NCBI GenBank assembly: GCA_958298945.1
Contig: OY282609.1
Location: forward strand, 9,282,326-9,346,325
Source of the DNA: Atherix ibis
Taxonomy: Eukaryota; Arthropoda; Insecta; Diptera; Athericidae
Direction: 5' to 3'
Length of the DNA: 64,000 nt
This document shows positions 45,440 through 55,215 of this stretch, one piece after another. The notes beneath the pieces are model-generated. The model was given only the letters and a program-made list of their open reading frames with translations. It had not been told where the DNA came from and did no database searches. The stretch's first letter is position 1. Each line of letters begins with the position of its first letter. A program made the translations under genes and the position numbers.

Positions 45440-46737
45440 TAGAGTTTTCCAATAAGAGTGATATGATTTTTAAGTGATGTTCCGGCTATTTGTAATATGT
45501 CATGATCTGTTATTTTTTTTCATTCTATTTAATAATGTTCACAATTTTATTGTAAAGAGATATACGTAAGAACAATGATTACAAATTATTCAATTTTATT
45601 ATCAAAATAATCGTTCTCCAATTGCAACTTTTCGCGCACTTTTGCCATTTTATAGTCGTAATAATCGTCCAACTGTGCTCGCTATTCGTCGAATTGTTAA
45701 AAATTTCGTGCATATATTTTCTTTACATAATATTCAAGTGCCAATAAGATAAAGAACCGCTCGAAGTAATGAAAATATTGCTGCCGTTCAGGCAAGTGTT
45801 GCTGAAGACCGCAATTTGTCGATTCCAAGACGTTCTCAAGAATTGGGACTGTCTCAAACCACAACCTGTCGAATTTTGAGAAAGAATTTGGGCTTGCATC
45901 CGTATAAAATTGTTATCACTCAAGAACTGAAGCCATTGGACCACCGTAAACATCGTGAATTTGCTTACTTTGTCTTGGAACAACTTGAAAACGATACCGA
46001 TTTTTTTAAGAAAATCATATTCTCCGATGAGGCTCACTTTCATCTGAGTGGTGCGGTAAATAAATAAAACTGTCGATTCTGGTGCGAAAAAAATCTAAAA
46101 ATAATTCATGAACACCCATTACATTCACCTAAATTGACAGTTTGGTGTGGTTTTTGGTCTGGTGGAATCATCGGTCCATACTTCTTTCGAAATGAAGCTG
46201 GTAACACCGTTACTGTCAATGGAGAGCGGTATAGATCGACGATAACCAACTTTTTATGGCCGAAATTGGAAGAAGTTGATCTTGACAACATCTGGTTCTA
46301 ATAAGACGGGGCTACGTGCCACACAGCACGTGCAACAACCGAATTATTACGAGAAAAGTTTGGAGATTCGATTATTTCAAGAAATTGTGACATTGAATGG
46401 CCTCCAAGAAGTTGTGATTTAACACCATTAGACTATTTTTTGTGGGGTTATTTGAAGTCATTAGTCTTTAGCAATAAACCAGACTCTCTTCAAGCTTTAG
46501 AAGTCAATATTGAACGTGCTATTCATGACATACGACTTGATTTAGTGGGAAAAGCGCTCGAAAATTGGGTTCATCGAATTCATTCCTGCAAAAGAAGTCA
46601 TTTGAATGACGTTTTATTCAGAACTTAATTGTATCGATTGTACTTCTCATTAAATTATTAAAATTTTTGAATTTCCTTAACAATTAGTATGTTTTTTTTT
46701 TGAAAAGAAATCATATCACTCTTTTTGGAAAACCCTA
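45440..46737 (+). mobile_element. DD41D (rosa-like) mariner, near full length
   Basis: About 1.3 kb with inverted ends of ~30 bp: left TAGAGTTTTCCAATAAGAGT, right (reverse-complemented) TAGGGTTTTCCAAAAAGAGT, both followed by GATATGATTT. TA dinucleotides flank the ends. The size and the DD41D transposase match the rosa group first described from tephritid flies. It is the most complete mobile element in the window and shows no large deletion. Confidence 0.92.
45609..46628 (+). pseudogene. DD41D transposase with four in-frame TAA codons
   Basis: One reading frame runs from NRSPIATFRALLPFYSRNNR to LNDVLFRT with no frameshift. The N-terminal helix-turn-helix part includes IPRRSQELGLSQTTTCRIL and LGLHPYKIVITQELKPLD. 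Catalytic Asp one is in IIFSDEAHF (46026), two in DGATCHTA (46305) and three in PLDYFLWG (46431); two and three are exactly 126 bases apart, so 41 residues lie between them. TAA occurs at 45750, 46065, 46299 and 46302. At 46065 the family has Gln (NKQNCR) and at 46299/46302 Gln-Gln (WFQQDG); 45750 also fits a Gln. No other defects were seen. An upstream start ATG in this frame was not secured. Confidence 0.9.
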
Positions 46738-46849
46738 TAGAATTGTCGTTAAACAAGCAAATTAAATTCAACAAAGAAAAATGGGCAATTTTTTCCACGT
46801 TCGATGTATTTTTTTCAGATTGATAGAAAACCTTTTTTTAAATTTTTGA

Positions 46850-47105
46850 ATATTTAAATATTATTATTCGTTAAGTAATTGTCGAATTTTACAACACCAA
46901 CTGTGCGAAAAAGTCATATGATATTATGATCCCAAAAGGGTCAAGAGCAGCATAAAGTCACGTGGTAATAATTTGGAATTTTTTCATAAATTTATTTATA
47001 ATGGCAAAATTAATTTAATCTAATTAAATAAAAATTTTATCAAATTTCATACTATAAATATATTTAAATAAAAATTACTTTCTACTATGCAAATTGGATA
47101 GCTCA
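46850..47105 (+). mobile_element. TE-A right-end fragment
   Basis: It starts in the C-terminal tail region (TTCGTTAAGTAATTGTCGAA, GAAAAAGTCATATGATATTA) and ends CTACTATGCAAATTGGATAG. It closely matches the minus-strand stretch 39300-39055, including GCATAAAGTCACGTGGTAAT. Confidence 0.75.
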
Positions 47106-47360
47106 ATACAAAAAGAGTAATTTTGTTTGTAAATATCAAAGCGATCTCCTTATTTTAACGGATATTAAATTTGTAGACTTTTTCTTTATTCTAAAAAAAA
47201 ATTAATATTAACAGAAGAATTTTAATTAAAAATTATCCCAATAAATCATGTGCATTTTTATTATTAAAATACCATCGAAAAGAAAAATTTATTAACTTTT
47301 AAATATTTTTTTAAAATTTTTTAAAAAAAGGACATCATTTTTTGTTTGTTAAAAATTATT
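47106..47360 (+). repeat. Flank shared in inverted orientation with 38.75-39.05 kb
   Basis: Sequence beyond the TE-A end continues to match the flank of the copy at 39.06 kb: CTCAATACAAAAAGAGTAAT versus CTCAATACGAAAACAATAAT, then GAAGAATTTTAATTAAAAAT. The two loci therefore share more than the transposon, pointing to a duplicated block or to a larger element whose real end lies farther out. Confidence 0.6.
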
Positions 47361-47587
47361 TATTAAAATGGAACCTACAAGATTGTTTTTTATAGTAAAC
47401 AAGATTGAATAACAAGATTGTTTTTTATAGTAAAAAACAACTACCCGAGAAATTTTACAAAAAATTTTAATTTAAAAAAAAAAATTCACAATAATTTTAT
47501 AAAAATTTTGAATAAACAAAAAGGTAGCAATTTTCTTTTTAAAATTAAATAAATTTAAATACAAATAAAAAAAAATGGTTTTAAACC

Positions 47588-47636
47588 TAAAAATAGATAA
47601 CATTTTACAAATTTGATAAAATGTTATCTATTTTTA
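47588..47636. repeat. Perfect inverted repeat, 20-bp arms
   Basis: The arm TAAAAATAGATAACATTTTA at 47588-47607 is followed after nine bases by its exact reverse complement at 47617-47636. A related but non-palindromic stretch near 44050 (CCTTAAAACAGATAATATTT) suggests that the left arm is the older sequence and the right arm a recent fold-back copy. Confidence 0.92.
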
Positions 47637-48719
47637 AGGATTAATTACAATATTTCGAATTGCACGTAAACAGATATATTTTGGAATAATCGCTAATTAA
47701 TTTTTTCTAGACCTTAAAGTCCACATTTTTTTATAATATAATAAACCACAAAAAGATTTGCACTGAAATTTCCCTTCTTGTTCCCTTCCGTGTACTACAA
47801 TATCTTATCTTACACAACATTAAATATTTTCCGTTCTGTTTAATTTTCCAACTGAATGCACGTGATTTCTAATATTACAACAGGTGAATTTATGAAGACT
47901 GGTGGTCGTATGAATACCATGTACCTAATAAAATTGAAAAAAGAAATGCTTTATTTTTACGGTAAATGAAATACAATTTCACACTGATTTCTCACCTGGA
48001 ATTGTATGAATTTTCATAAATAAATAAATTAAAAACAAAGTTTATGGAACTTATCTGCTTGTAAGTGTTAAAAAAGAAAATATACTTTTTTTAAACTGTT
48101 ATTATTATAAACTGAGGTGTTAAACTGTTATTATTTAAGTGTTTTCAATACAATAAAGGAAATTTGTAGTAGTTTTCATTTAAATACAAGTCAATTCTTA
48201 TCAGTAAATAAATTGCATAAAATGGCAGTTGATGACGTGGCAGAGACCGTCGTTATCATATCGTTTGCAGTCAATTTCTTTGTAAAGTATTATTTTTTTT
48301 TCATATCTGAGGGTTGGCAATGCAGTTCCATTGCCAACCCTCAAATATAATACTCTATTTTATAAAATAATCAAAATAAAACGAATATTTTTTTTCATCG
48401 ATAGAATAATATGTTTTTGTTTTCGTCTTCTTTCTTTTCAGCATTTAATGTAATCATAGAAATATTTACTATATATTGGATTTTTTCCCCTCTCCTTTCT
48501 ATTAAACTATTTATTAAATTAACGTTCTTATCGATTGTATCATTTTCTTATTTGTTATAATAAGTGTTTTATATTCTGGATTATTTTATTGAGTTTTATA
48601 TGGAAAAAGTCATTGATCGATGGTATTTGCGTTAGGTACGAGTAATGGAAACAAATCTGGCAACAGTGCGGACTTCCCGCCCTAAACCTGCAGTATAAAT
48701 TTGAACCTTATTAAGTAAA
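47637..48719. other. AT-rich non-coding stretch
   Basis: No gene is seen. The motif CTGGCAACAGTG near 48656 is a TGGCAACR-type sequence like those in array I. The hairpin at 48303-48348 is listed separately. Confidence 0.5.
48303..48348. repeat. Inverted repeat, 15-bp perfect arms
   Basis: The arm TGAGGGTTGGCAATG at 48308-48322 pairs exactly with 48329-48343 around a six-base loop; after one mismatch four more pairs extend the stem to 48303-48348. The arms are GC-richer than the surrounding DNA. It could fold as a compact hairpin RNA if transcribed. Confidence 0.9.
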
Positions 48720-49659
48720 GTTTTTTTTTTTTTGGCTGCGTAATAAGCTCAACATTCCTTATCAAGATCATAAGTTTTTTGGTGTCAATAAGCATTTTTG
48801 GAGGATCGCCGGAAAAATTGAAGATGGACCTTCTCCATCGAAAACTTATAAAAATGTGGAATGATTAGGGGTTTTTGTGAAGTCAGTGAGTCCAGGATAA
48901 ACTGGCAATTAAGTTTTTTTTTAAAAAAAACAAAAGTCTTTATCAGAAGAAGGTTTTTTTTTTTTTAAAAAATTCCCTCAGAACAGTCCTTATCAAAAGT
49001 ACATGATTCTCGATGGCATAAAGCATTCTTAGTGCGTTCAGAAGTAGTAGAAAAAAGGCTTTGCTCAGAAATTAAAAACTAATGAAAATAAGTAGAACGA
49101 GTGGAGGCTGTTGCGTGGTTAGACTGACCAAAATTTTTACAAAAACACCCTTAAAAGGGTTAGAAAAAAGGATTCTCTCCATCAAATCGGATAATGCACA
49201 GATTTTTTTTTGTTAAGCTTGCTGAATCTGTGAGAAAGTTGTAAAGACCATTTGGGGGGCATTGCTAAACAAAAAAAGTTCAATTTTTTTCGGTAACATA
49301 AAAAATTTCGGCAGGGCTGATGAAAATGTGAGATGAGCAAAGGCTTTGGTGATATAAGACTTTCGGTTAAAATTGAAGAAAATAAAGAAGTCCTTAAAAA
49401 CTTTAAAAAAATTAAATTCAAACAGCTTCTGTCAACGCCTCCTGTCATAAATAGTTTTTTTTTTAAGAGTCTGTGTACTTTTTTTGCTTCCCAAGCTCGA
49501 AAACTTCACTCTCCCTTTTCGCCTAACCAAGCCCGTATGCTTTTTTAGTCCCCAAGATCAAAAGCTCACTCAGAGTGATCTTAAACATCGAAACTGATAC
49601 AAATATCGAATTAGCGAGAGGTCTTGTGAGGTCAGACTGTCGGTTAACATTATAGCTCA
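48720..49659 (+). repeat. Decayed tandem mariner segments
   Basis: Diverged stretches recur about every 235-280 bp: GGTTAGACTGACCAAAAT near 49118, ATAAGACTTTCGGTTAAAAT near 49355 and GTCAGACTGTCGGTTAACAT near 49633. Each is followed by a poly-purine stretch and AGTCCTTAAAA/AGTCCTTGAAAA. Around 49510-49560 the translation SPNQARMLF with FLVPKIKSS resembles SPDLAPCDFFLFPKLKS of mariner, so the units appear to be pieces of a mariner C-terminal half. The earlier part (48720-49000) is too decayed to assign firmly. Confidence 0.5.
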
Positions 49660-50009
49660 TAAAAAAGTCCTTGAAAAGATCAGAAAAAATGATCTCCACC
49701 ATGAGAACGCCCTCTGTCACATGACCATCTCCATCAACGAGTTTGTGCCGGAAAAACTGATTGCTGTGGTGGTTGCGGAGGCTCTATTTTCACCGAATCT
49801 AATTCGTGTGATTTTTTGTTGTTCTCAAATATCAAAAACTACTTAAAAGGACCTCATTTTTGTACTATCGATAAACATCCAAAGGAGTTTAACCGGAAAC
49901 CTGAGGGTGATTCCGTTGGGCAGCTATACAAAAAAAAAATACCTTTTTTTTTTGTATAGCTGCCCAACGAAACTCCTTTGAAGGGGATAATATTCATGTG
50001 CAAAAATAA
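49660..50009 (+). pseudogene. Mariner transposase C-terminal relic
   Basis: The plus strand translates as VLEKIRKNDLHHENALCHMT, INEFVPEKLIAVVV, then ESNSCDFLLFSNIKN, LKGPHFCTIDKHPKEFN and, after the inverted repeat, CIAAQRNSFEGDNIHVQK and a stop at 50007. The family order is LHHDNAPAHT..INEFLA..PPYSPDLAPCDFFLFPKIKN..LKGHHFGT..FEGDNIHV. The second Asp is Glu (HHEN) and the third is recognisable in CDFLLF. Frameshifts occur, and the first Asp part is not adjacent. This is a different mariner lineage from the mauritiana-type copies. Confidence 0.75.
49880..49980. repeat. Compound inverted repeat in a mariner relic
   Basis: A perfect 26-bp arm pair lies at 49914-49939 and 49944-49969 (CGTTGGGCAGCTATAC plus ten A) with a four-base loop. 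An outer 11-bp pair, CAAAGGAGTTT at 49880-49890 and its complement at 49970-49980, is contiguous on the right but separated by 23 bases (49891-49913) on the left. The right side is genuine transposase coding sequence, so the left side is the copied, inverted one. Confidence 0.93.
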
Positions 50010-52489
50010 GGAAGAACAAGAAAAAATGCATTTTTTTGTTTTTCATTTCAGTGCAACAAAAAAGTCTAATTTTTACTGAAATAAAAAACACAATAAATTA
50101 GACTTTTTTCTCAATTTCAATTGCGAAAAAAATATATTTTACCACGAAAATATATCCTTTTTTGTATCAAAATTATTCTCTTTTTTTTTTAAATAGAAAT
50201 TGTGCAAAGTTCAAAAAAAAAATATTGCAGACAAAAAAAAAACAAAACGATTTTTTTTACTTGTTGTAATGTTGTTGACCTTAAAAATAAATTATTTTTT
50301 AATTATAAATATGCCCCAAGACGAATTTTCTTTTATGAATATTCTCTACAAATGCTCGTATAAGAAAATCCCCCTTAGGCCATATTATTTCTCTTCAGGG
50401 CATATTAATTTTGTTTGTTTGTTATTTTAAAAAAGTTTAGATGAACTTAAAAAGGTGAGTATGACTTGAAAAATTTTCTTAGTTTCTAATAAAGTTGGTT
50501 TTTTTTTCTGCATGTTTTTCGTCAATTAAAAACTGGTTAATCTACCAAAAAAAAAAAGAAAAATGTAATAAATAAGAAAGAAATGACGTCAAAGTAGCCA
50601 AAAAAAAAAGTTTCATTTCTTCGATCGATTAACCCTTCTTCCACTACTTAGGGACGACAGGTGGGGTGCGCTTTAACATGCACCAATACAAGTTGACAAT
50701 CGGGCAGGCATAAAAGTTTTCTTCTTCTCATTTTTAATTTATAAATATTTTTACCTTGATGATTTTATAATTTTTCTTTTCTATTTAATTGTTGGTTTTT
50801 TTTTCTCATTTTTTTTATTATTGCTTATGTTTTGATTAAAGAAGACACCAAAAAAACAAGCAAAAAAGATAACAACGGAAAAAAAACACGTTGTCCATCG
50901 TTGGATCCATGCTAAATCATACAACTTGAATGGGGGGGATAGTCGGTTATAACCTCTGATCGAGTTTAGCGACTTTGAAATGCCTGGATTCGGGGACCTG
51001 AATTCTCGGATTCAGACTCGGCGAACGTTTACCTTAAAGTTCAGAAAACTTTTGTTTTGTTTTCGAACAAACTGTTCTGATGGTCAATGGACAGTCATGG
51101 CCATAAAAGAGTGCCACTTCTCTCTATGTACGAGAATTGAACTTATTGATGGAATGCCTATTTTTAGATGATGATTAAATTCTATAAAACCAAATGTATA
51201 GGTGAGAAAATTTTTTATCAAAACATATTTTTTTTTTTTGGTTTAAAATTTTCTTTAAAAAAAAACCAAAAAGGTGTCAATTTTTGTATTTTTATTTTGT
51301 TTTTTGTTGTTGTAATTAATAAAGTATTATATTAAATGTTTTTGTACTAATTTCTTTTAAATTAGTAAAGTTTTTTCTTAAAACTTGTTTTTGTTTTTGG
51401 TAATTTTTCTCCCAACTTTGTTATTTATTTTTATGTTTTATAAATACTAGTAAACAAGGTAATTTTAATATTTCATAAACTCGTCAAAAAGGTTGCCATT
51501 AATAGACCGGAAAATGTCTACCATAAATTTTTTGTTGTTGTTAGTTTTTCATAAAAGTATAGATTTTTTTATAGTTCAGTTTTGTAGTTGAAGATTTCAA
51601 TTTCATACATTAAATTATAAATTATTTTTATTTACTTGGATTTGTCAGAGGTTTCTATGCTCTCCAGTCGATGTTTTCTTTAATTATCAAACACGTACCG
51701 AATTCAATACAATCAAATAATAAAAATAGATAATAACTATTAATAGCAGTAAATCGATTACAATATTTTCCAACACTACACATATACTATAGTTTAGTAT
51801 AAATGTACGTTAGTTTTCGGTTTTATTATTTTTGTTGCCGGATATTAAATGCCAATTTATAAAATGTACTAAACTGTGAATGTGGATTTTTTATAGTTAA
51901 ATTTTTTTCATCTATTTTCTTATTTTTATTATTATTACTTTTGGTTATAACAACAACAACAACAACAAAAAAATCATTCAATATTTCAAGGCTGTTATAC
52001 TTCTTTACAAATCAAAAGAAAATGAAAATTTCATAAAAGAAACCAAAAACCTTGCCGAAAAATTGTATTCACATTTGATTAAAGTAGACTATCGAGCGGG
52101 AAATGAGCTTTATCGTTGTTATTAAAAGAGTTTCTTTATGTGTATTTTTAAATTTCGATCCTAACTTTATTACTTGTTACGCTTTAAAAATATTGTAAAA
52201 AATATATAAATAAATTTTTAAATTTTTTATGGATAGTACAATTTTATAAAAACAATTGTGGAGAAATTAGTGTAATGTTATTTAACGTGGCATACCTATC
52301 GTTAGACATAATACCTTGGGCATCCTACGACCATAAGGATTGAAATACGTCCAATCAACGCGCAAAACCGACCTGTCCAGTAATGGATTTTCTAGGCTCA
52401 GCTGACTACATCCAGGTAGATGCATGCATCTCAATCGATACCATAGCTCGTTAAGAATGCACTTCATGCATGGAATATTATGTTATATT
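50010..52489. other. AT-rich stretch with small GC-richer patches
   Basis: No gene is supported. 50640-50720 and 50930-51170 are GC-richer; the latter holds a 63-codon plus frame from the ATG at 50980 (MPGFGDLNSRIQTRRTF) that matches nothing I know. A (CAA)n run of six lies near 51950-51967. At 52282-52467 a GC-richer minus frame of 61 codons (MKCILNELWYRLRCMHLPGC) has protein-like composition but no recognised domain. Confidence 0.4.
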
Positions 52490-53555
52490 CCCTCTTTTCC
52501 TTCTTTTTTTCTTCTTCTTTATCTTCTTCATCTTCATCATCTTCTTCATCTTCATCATTTTCTTAATTTTCTTCATCTTCTTCATCTTCTTTAACTTCTT
52601 CATCTTCATTTTTCTTTACTTCTTCATTTTCTTCACTTGTTCATCTTCTTCATTTTCTTAATTTTCTTCATCTTCTTTTTTGCATTATTTTCTTCATCAT
52701 CTGGATCTTATTTATGTTTTTCATCTTCTTTTTTTTACATTATTTTCTTCATCCTTTTCATTTGCTTCACTTTCTTCATCTTCTTTTCTTCAACTTTATC
52801 ATCTTCTTCATCTTTTTTTTGTGCATTATCTTCCTAATCTTCTTAATCTTCGTCATCTTCTTCATTATTTTCATCTTCTTCGCCCTCCTCATTTTCTTCT
52901 TCATCTTTCTTTTGTTCATCCTCTTCTTCATTTTCTTCATCTTTTTTTTTACATTATCTTCTTCATCTTTTTTATCTTCTTCATCTTCATCATTTTAATC
53001 TTCTCCAACTTCATTATTTTCGTCATCCTCTTTTTCGCATTATTTTCTTCATCATCTGCATCTTCTTTATCTTCTTCGTCTTTTTCATCTTCTTTTTTTA
53101 TATTATTTTCTTCATCCTTTTCATTTGCTTCACTTTCTTCATCTTCTTTTCTTCAACTTTATCATCTTCTTCATCTTTTTTGTGTGCATTATCTTCCTAA
53201 TCTTCTTAATCTTCGTCACCTTCTTCATTATTTTCATCTTCTTCGCCCTCCTCATTTTCTTCTTCATCTTTATTTTGTTCATCCTCTTTTTCATTTTCTT
53301 CATCTTTTTTTTACATTATCTTCTTTATCTTTTTTATCTTCTTCATCTTCATCATCTTAATCTTCTTTAACTTCTTCAACTTCTTAATCTTCATTATCTT
53401 TTTTGCATTATCTTCTTTATCTTAATCATCTTTATCTTTTAATATTTTTAATCTTCTTCATTTCTTCATTATCTTCTTTTTCTTCATTTTCTTCAGCCTC
53501 TTCATTTTCTTCTTCATTAATTATTTTCTTCATCTTTTTCTTCTTCTTCTTCTTA
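52490..53555. repeat. TTC/TCA-rich array K, ~360-bp HOR
   Basis: About 1.1 kb of imperfect CTTCTTCATCTT repeats. A longer block repeats with unit-specific variants: TTCCTAATCT at 52831 and 53194 (363 bp) and CATTATTTTCTTCATCATCT at 52683 and 53038 (355 bp). The long plus-strand frames (up to 226 codons, Ser/Phe/Leu-rich) are translations of the repeat and occur in all three frames. It ends abruptly at ~53555 against GC-richer DNA. Confidence 0.93.
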
Positions 53556-54230
53556 ACTATATTTCGCGCCCCATGGATGAAGCAGGCAAATGTATCACAG
53601 GTAGGTCCATTTACTTACAGTCAGTAAGCAGTTACAAGCCAGTTACCCTAACTGTTGGTAGCAAGACCTACAGTGATAGTACCCAGGATTCCCCTATTCC
53701 TCAGCTCAAGTCCTAAGACTATCCCTACGATATAGGTGACAATTACAGCCACCTACGTTTAAGTCAAAGGCTCCTCACTATGGCCGGGTAAGGCAAATGA
53801 ACCAAGGTGGGGCACCTGACCTCCATGATATCAGTCAGTTCTGCTTTTAAAAGTACCTCATGAGTACTCTTCACTCAAGGACATATAATCAAACAGCTAC
53901 AGTAAGAAAATTTATAATTTCTTGACATTGCTAGACCAGCTGAGGACCCACCTTGCGGTTCCCCAGCAGAGATAAGAATCACACACAGCATCTGAACATT
54001 GTGCGAAAATCTTCGGTAATTTCTAATAAGATTTTTTCTAAAATGTCCGAAACCGAGTTTGACGCAGGAATGACAGTACCCCTCTCTTCGCTATAAAACA
54101 TCGTAGTCATACCCACTTTCAATGTTTTGGTATATAAACGCGCGTCATAATAAATTTTAACGCAGATGAGATACTCCATCAGCAGCGGAAGTCACATTAG
54201 ATAAGGTTAGGATGCGACATATTTGGTAAC
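53556..54230 (-). other. GC-richer unclassified segment, possible transposon
   Basis: This segment has near-even base composition. On the minus strand a 66-codon frame at 54179-53979 (MEYLICVKIYYDARLYTKTL, VGMTTMFYSEERG) is protein-like but I cannot assign it. If the element is read on the minus strand, it would end at GGGGCGCGAAATATAGTTAA followed directly by (GAA)n, so array K would be its 3' tail; some non-LTR elements end in such simple repeats. Other readings, including single-copy host DNA, are equally open. Confidence 0.3.
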
Positions 54231-54984
54231 ATTTTTATAGAAATGATTGACTCTTTTTTTTTTACAAACAACAACAAAAATTTTTTTTTTTAACTTCAAT
54301 AATAATATTACCAAAAAAAATTATATTCAAAAAATTTCGGTAAAAAGTTTTTTTTAAAGAAAAAACACAATTTTCCCAAGTTTGTCTGAAAAATATTGTT
54401 TCTATTTTTGATTATAAACATTTTTTAAAGAATATTTTTAATTAATATTATTATTTTCAAAGGATATAGAAAAAATTATTCTTTATCCCTTGAAAGTAAT
54501 AATATTTATTAATAATAATAATAATAAAAAAAAAACGAAACAAATTTTATAGTAGATAAAATTGAATTTAAAAGAATATTTTTGTTAGAATTTTTTGTTT
54601 AAGCTTTTTTTTCTATACAAAAAATAAAACAAATAAAAATTGTTATAAAAACTTTAAAGTTAAAAATGCATACAATAAATCCATATAGAGGATGATTCTT
54701 GGAAAGATAATCATTAAGTCTTGAAATAAATTTCAAGATTATCTCATCTTAAGCCGTTGGCAGCTGGAGCGCTGAATGAGTCTTTCAAAAATTTATGAGC
54801 CGTTATCTATGAATTTTTAAAAACATATAATTTTTTTTTTCGTTTTTTATTTAATTTAAGTTAGTTTTAAATTCAATATAATTAATCAAAAGGAAATTTT
54901 TCTACTATTAATATATTATTAAATGTTTAATTGAAAAAAAATTGTCATTTAAATTTATATGATATTATGGATATTTTTCTTGTA
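54231..54984. other. AT-rich non-coding stretch
   Basis: No gene is seen. It contains the hairpin at 54441-54513 and an (AAT)n run just after it. A short, less AT-rich patch at 54730-54800 has no frame. Confidence 0.5.
54441..54513. repeat. Imperfect inverted repeat, ~27-bp arms
   Basis: The left arm TATTATTATTTTCAAAGGAT pairs with the right arm ATCCCTTGAAAGTAATAATA around a loop of about 17 bases, with few mismatches and a short indel. It is older than the perfect hairpins elsewhere in the window. Confidence 0.75.
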
Positions 54985-55215
54985 GTTTTGTGCACATAAT
55001 TACCAACTTAAGAGCATTAAAAAAACAACATTCGTTAAGTAGTGTCAGAATTAGAGCCCGGACTGTGTGAAAAAGTCATAAAAAATTACTTCAAAAGTTT
55101 TGAGTCCTGCAAGAAGTGGTAAAATTTATTTAATATAAGTTAATAATTTAAAAAAAAAAAAATCTGAATATTAAATATATTTTATTTAACATAACTTTTC
55201 GAAACGTAAATTGGA
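54985..55215 (+). mobile_element. TE-A right-end fragment
   Basis: It begins in the tail region (TTCGTTAAGTAGTGTCAGAA, GTGTGAAAAAGTCATAAAAA, TGAGTCCTGCAAGAAG), then TCTGAATATTAAATATATTT, and ends CTTTTCGAAACGTAAATTGGATAAT. The order matches the copies at 44.9 and 60.5 kb. The tail codes for a degraded KVIENYLKRIESCKKS-like C-terminus. Confidence 0.7.

Noticed and set aside
45750..46304. Alternative genetic code with TAA read as Gln
   Set aside because: The elements are insect-type, other relics have stops at non-Gln codons (for example Trp at 22635), and simple C-to-T decay explains the pattern. Kept only as a point to test.
52282..52467. 61-codon minus-strand gene
   Set aside because: Protein-like composition but no domain, promoter or splice evidence; mentioned only in the stretch description.
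52680..53360. 226-codon plus-strand frame, Ser/Phe/Leu-rich, membrane-like
   Set aside because: It is a translation of the TTC/TCA array; neighbouring frames are open too and the hydrophobicity is only due to T-rich codons.
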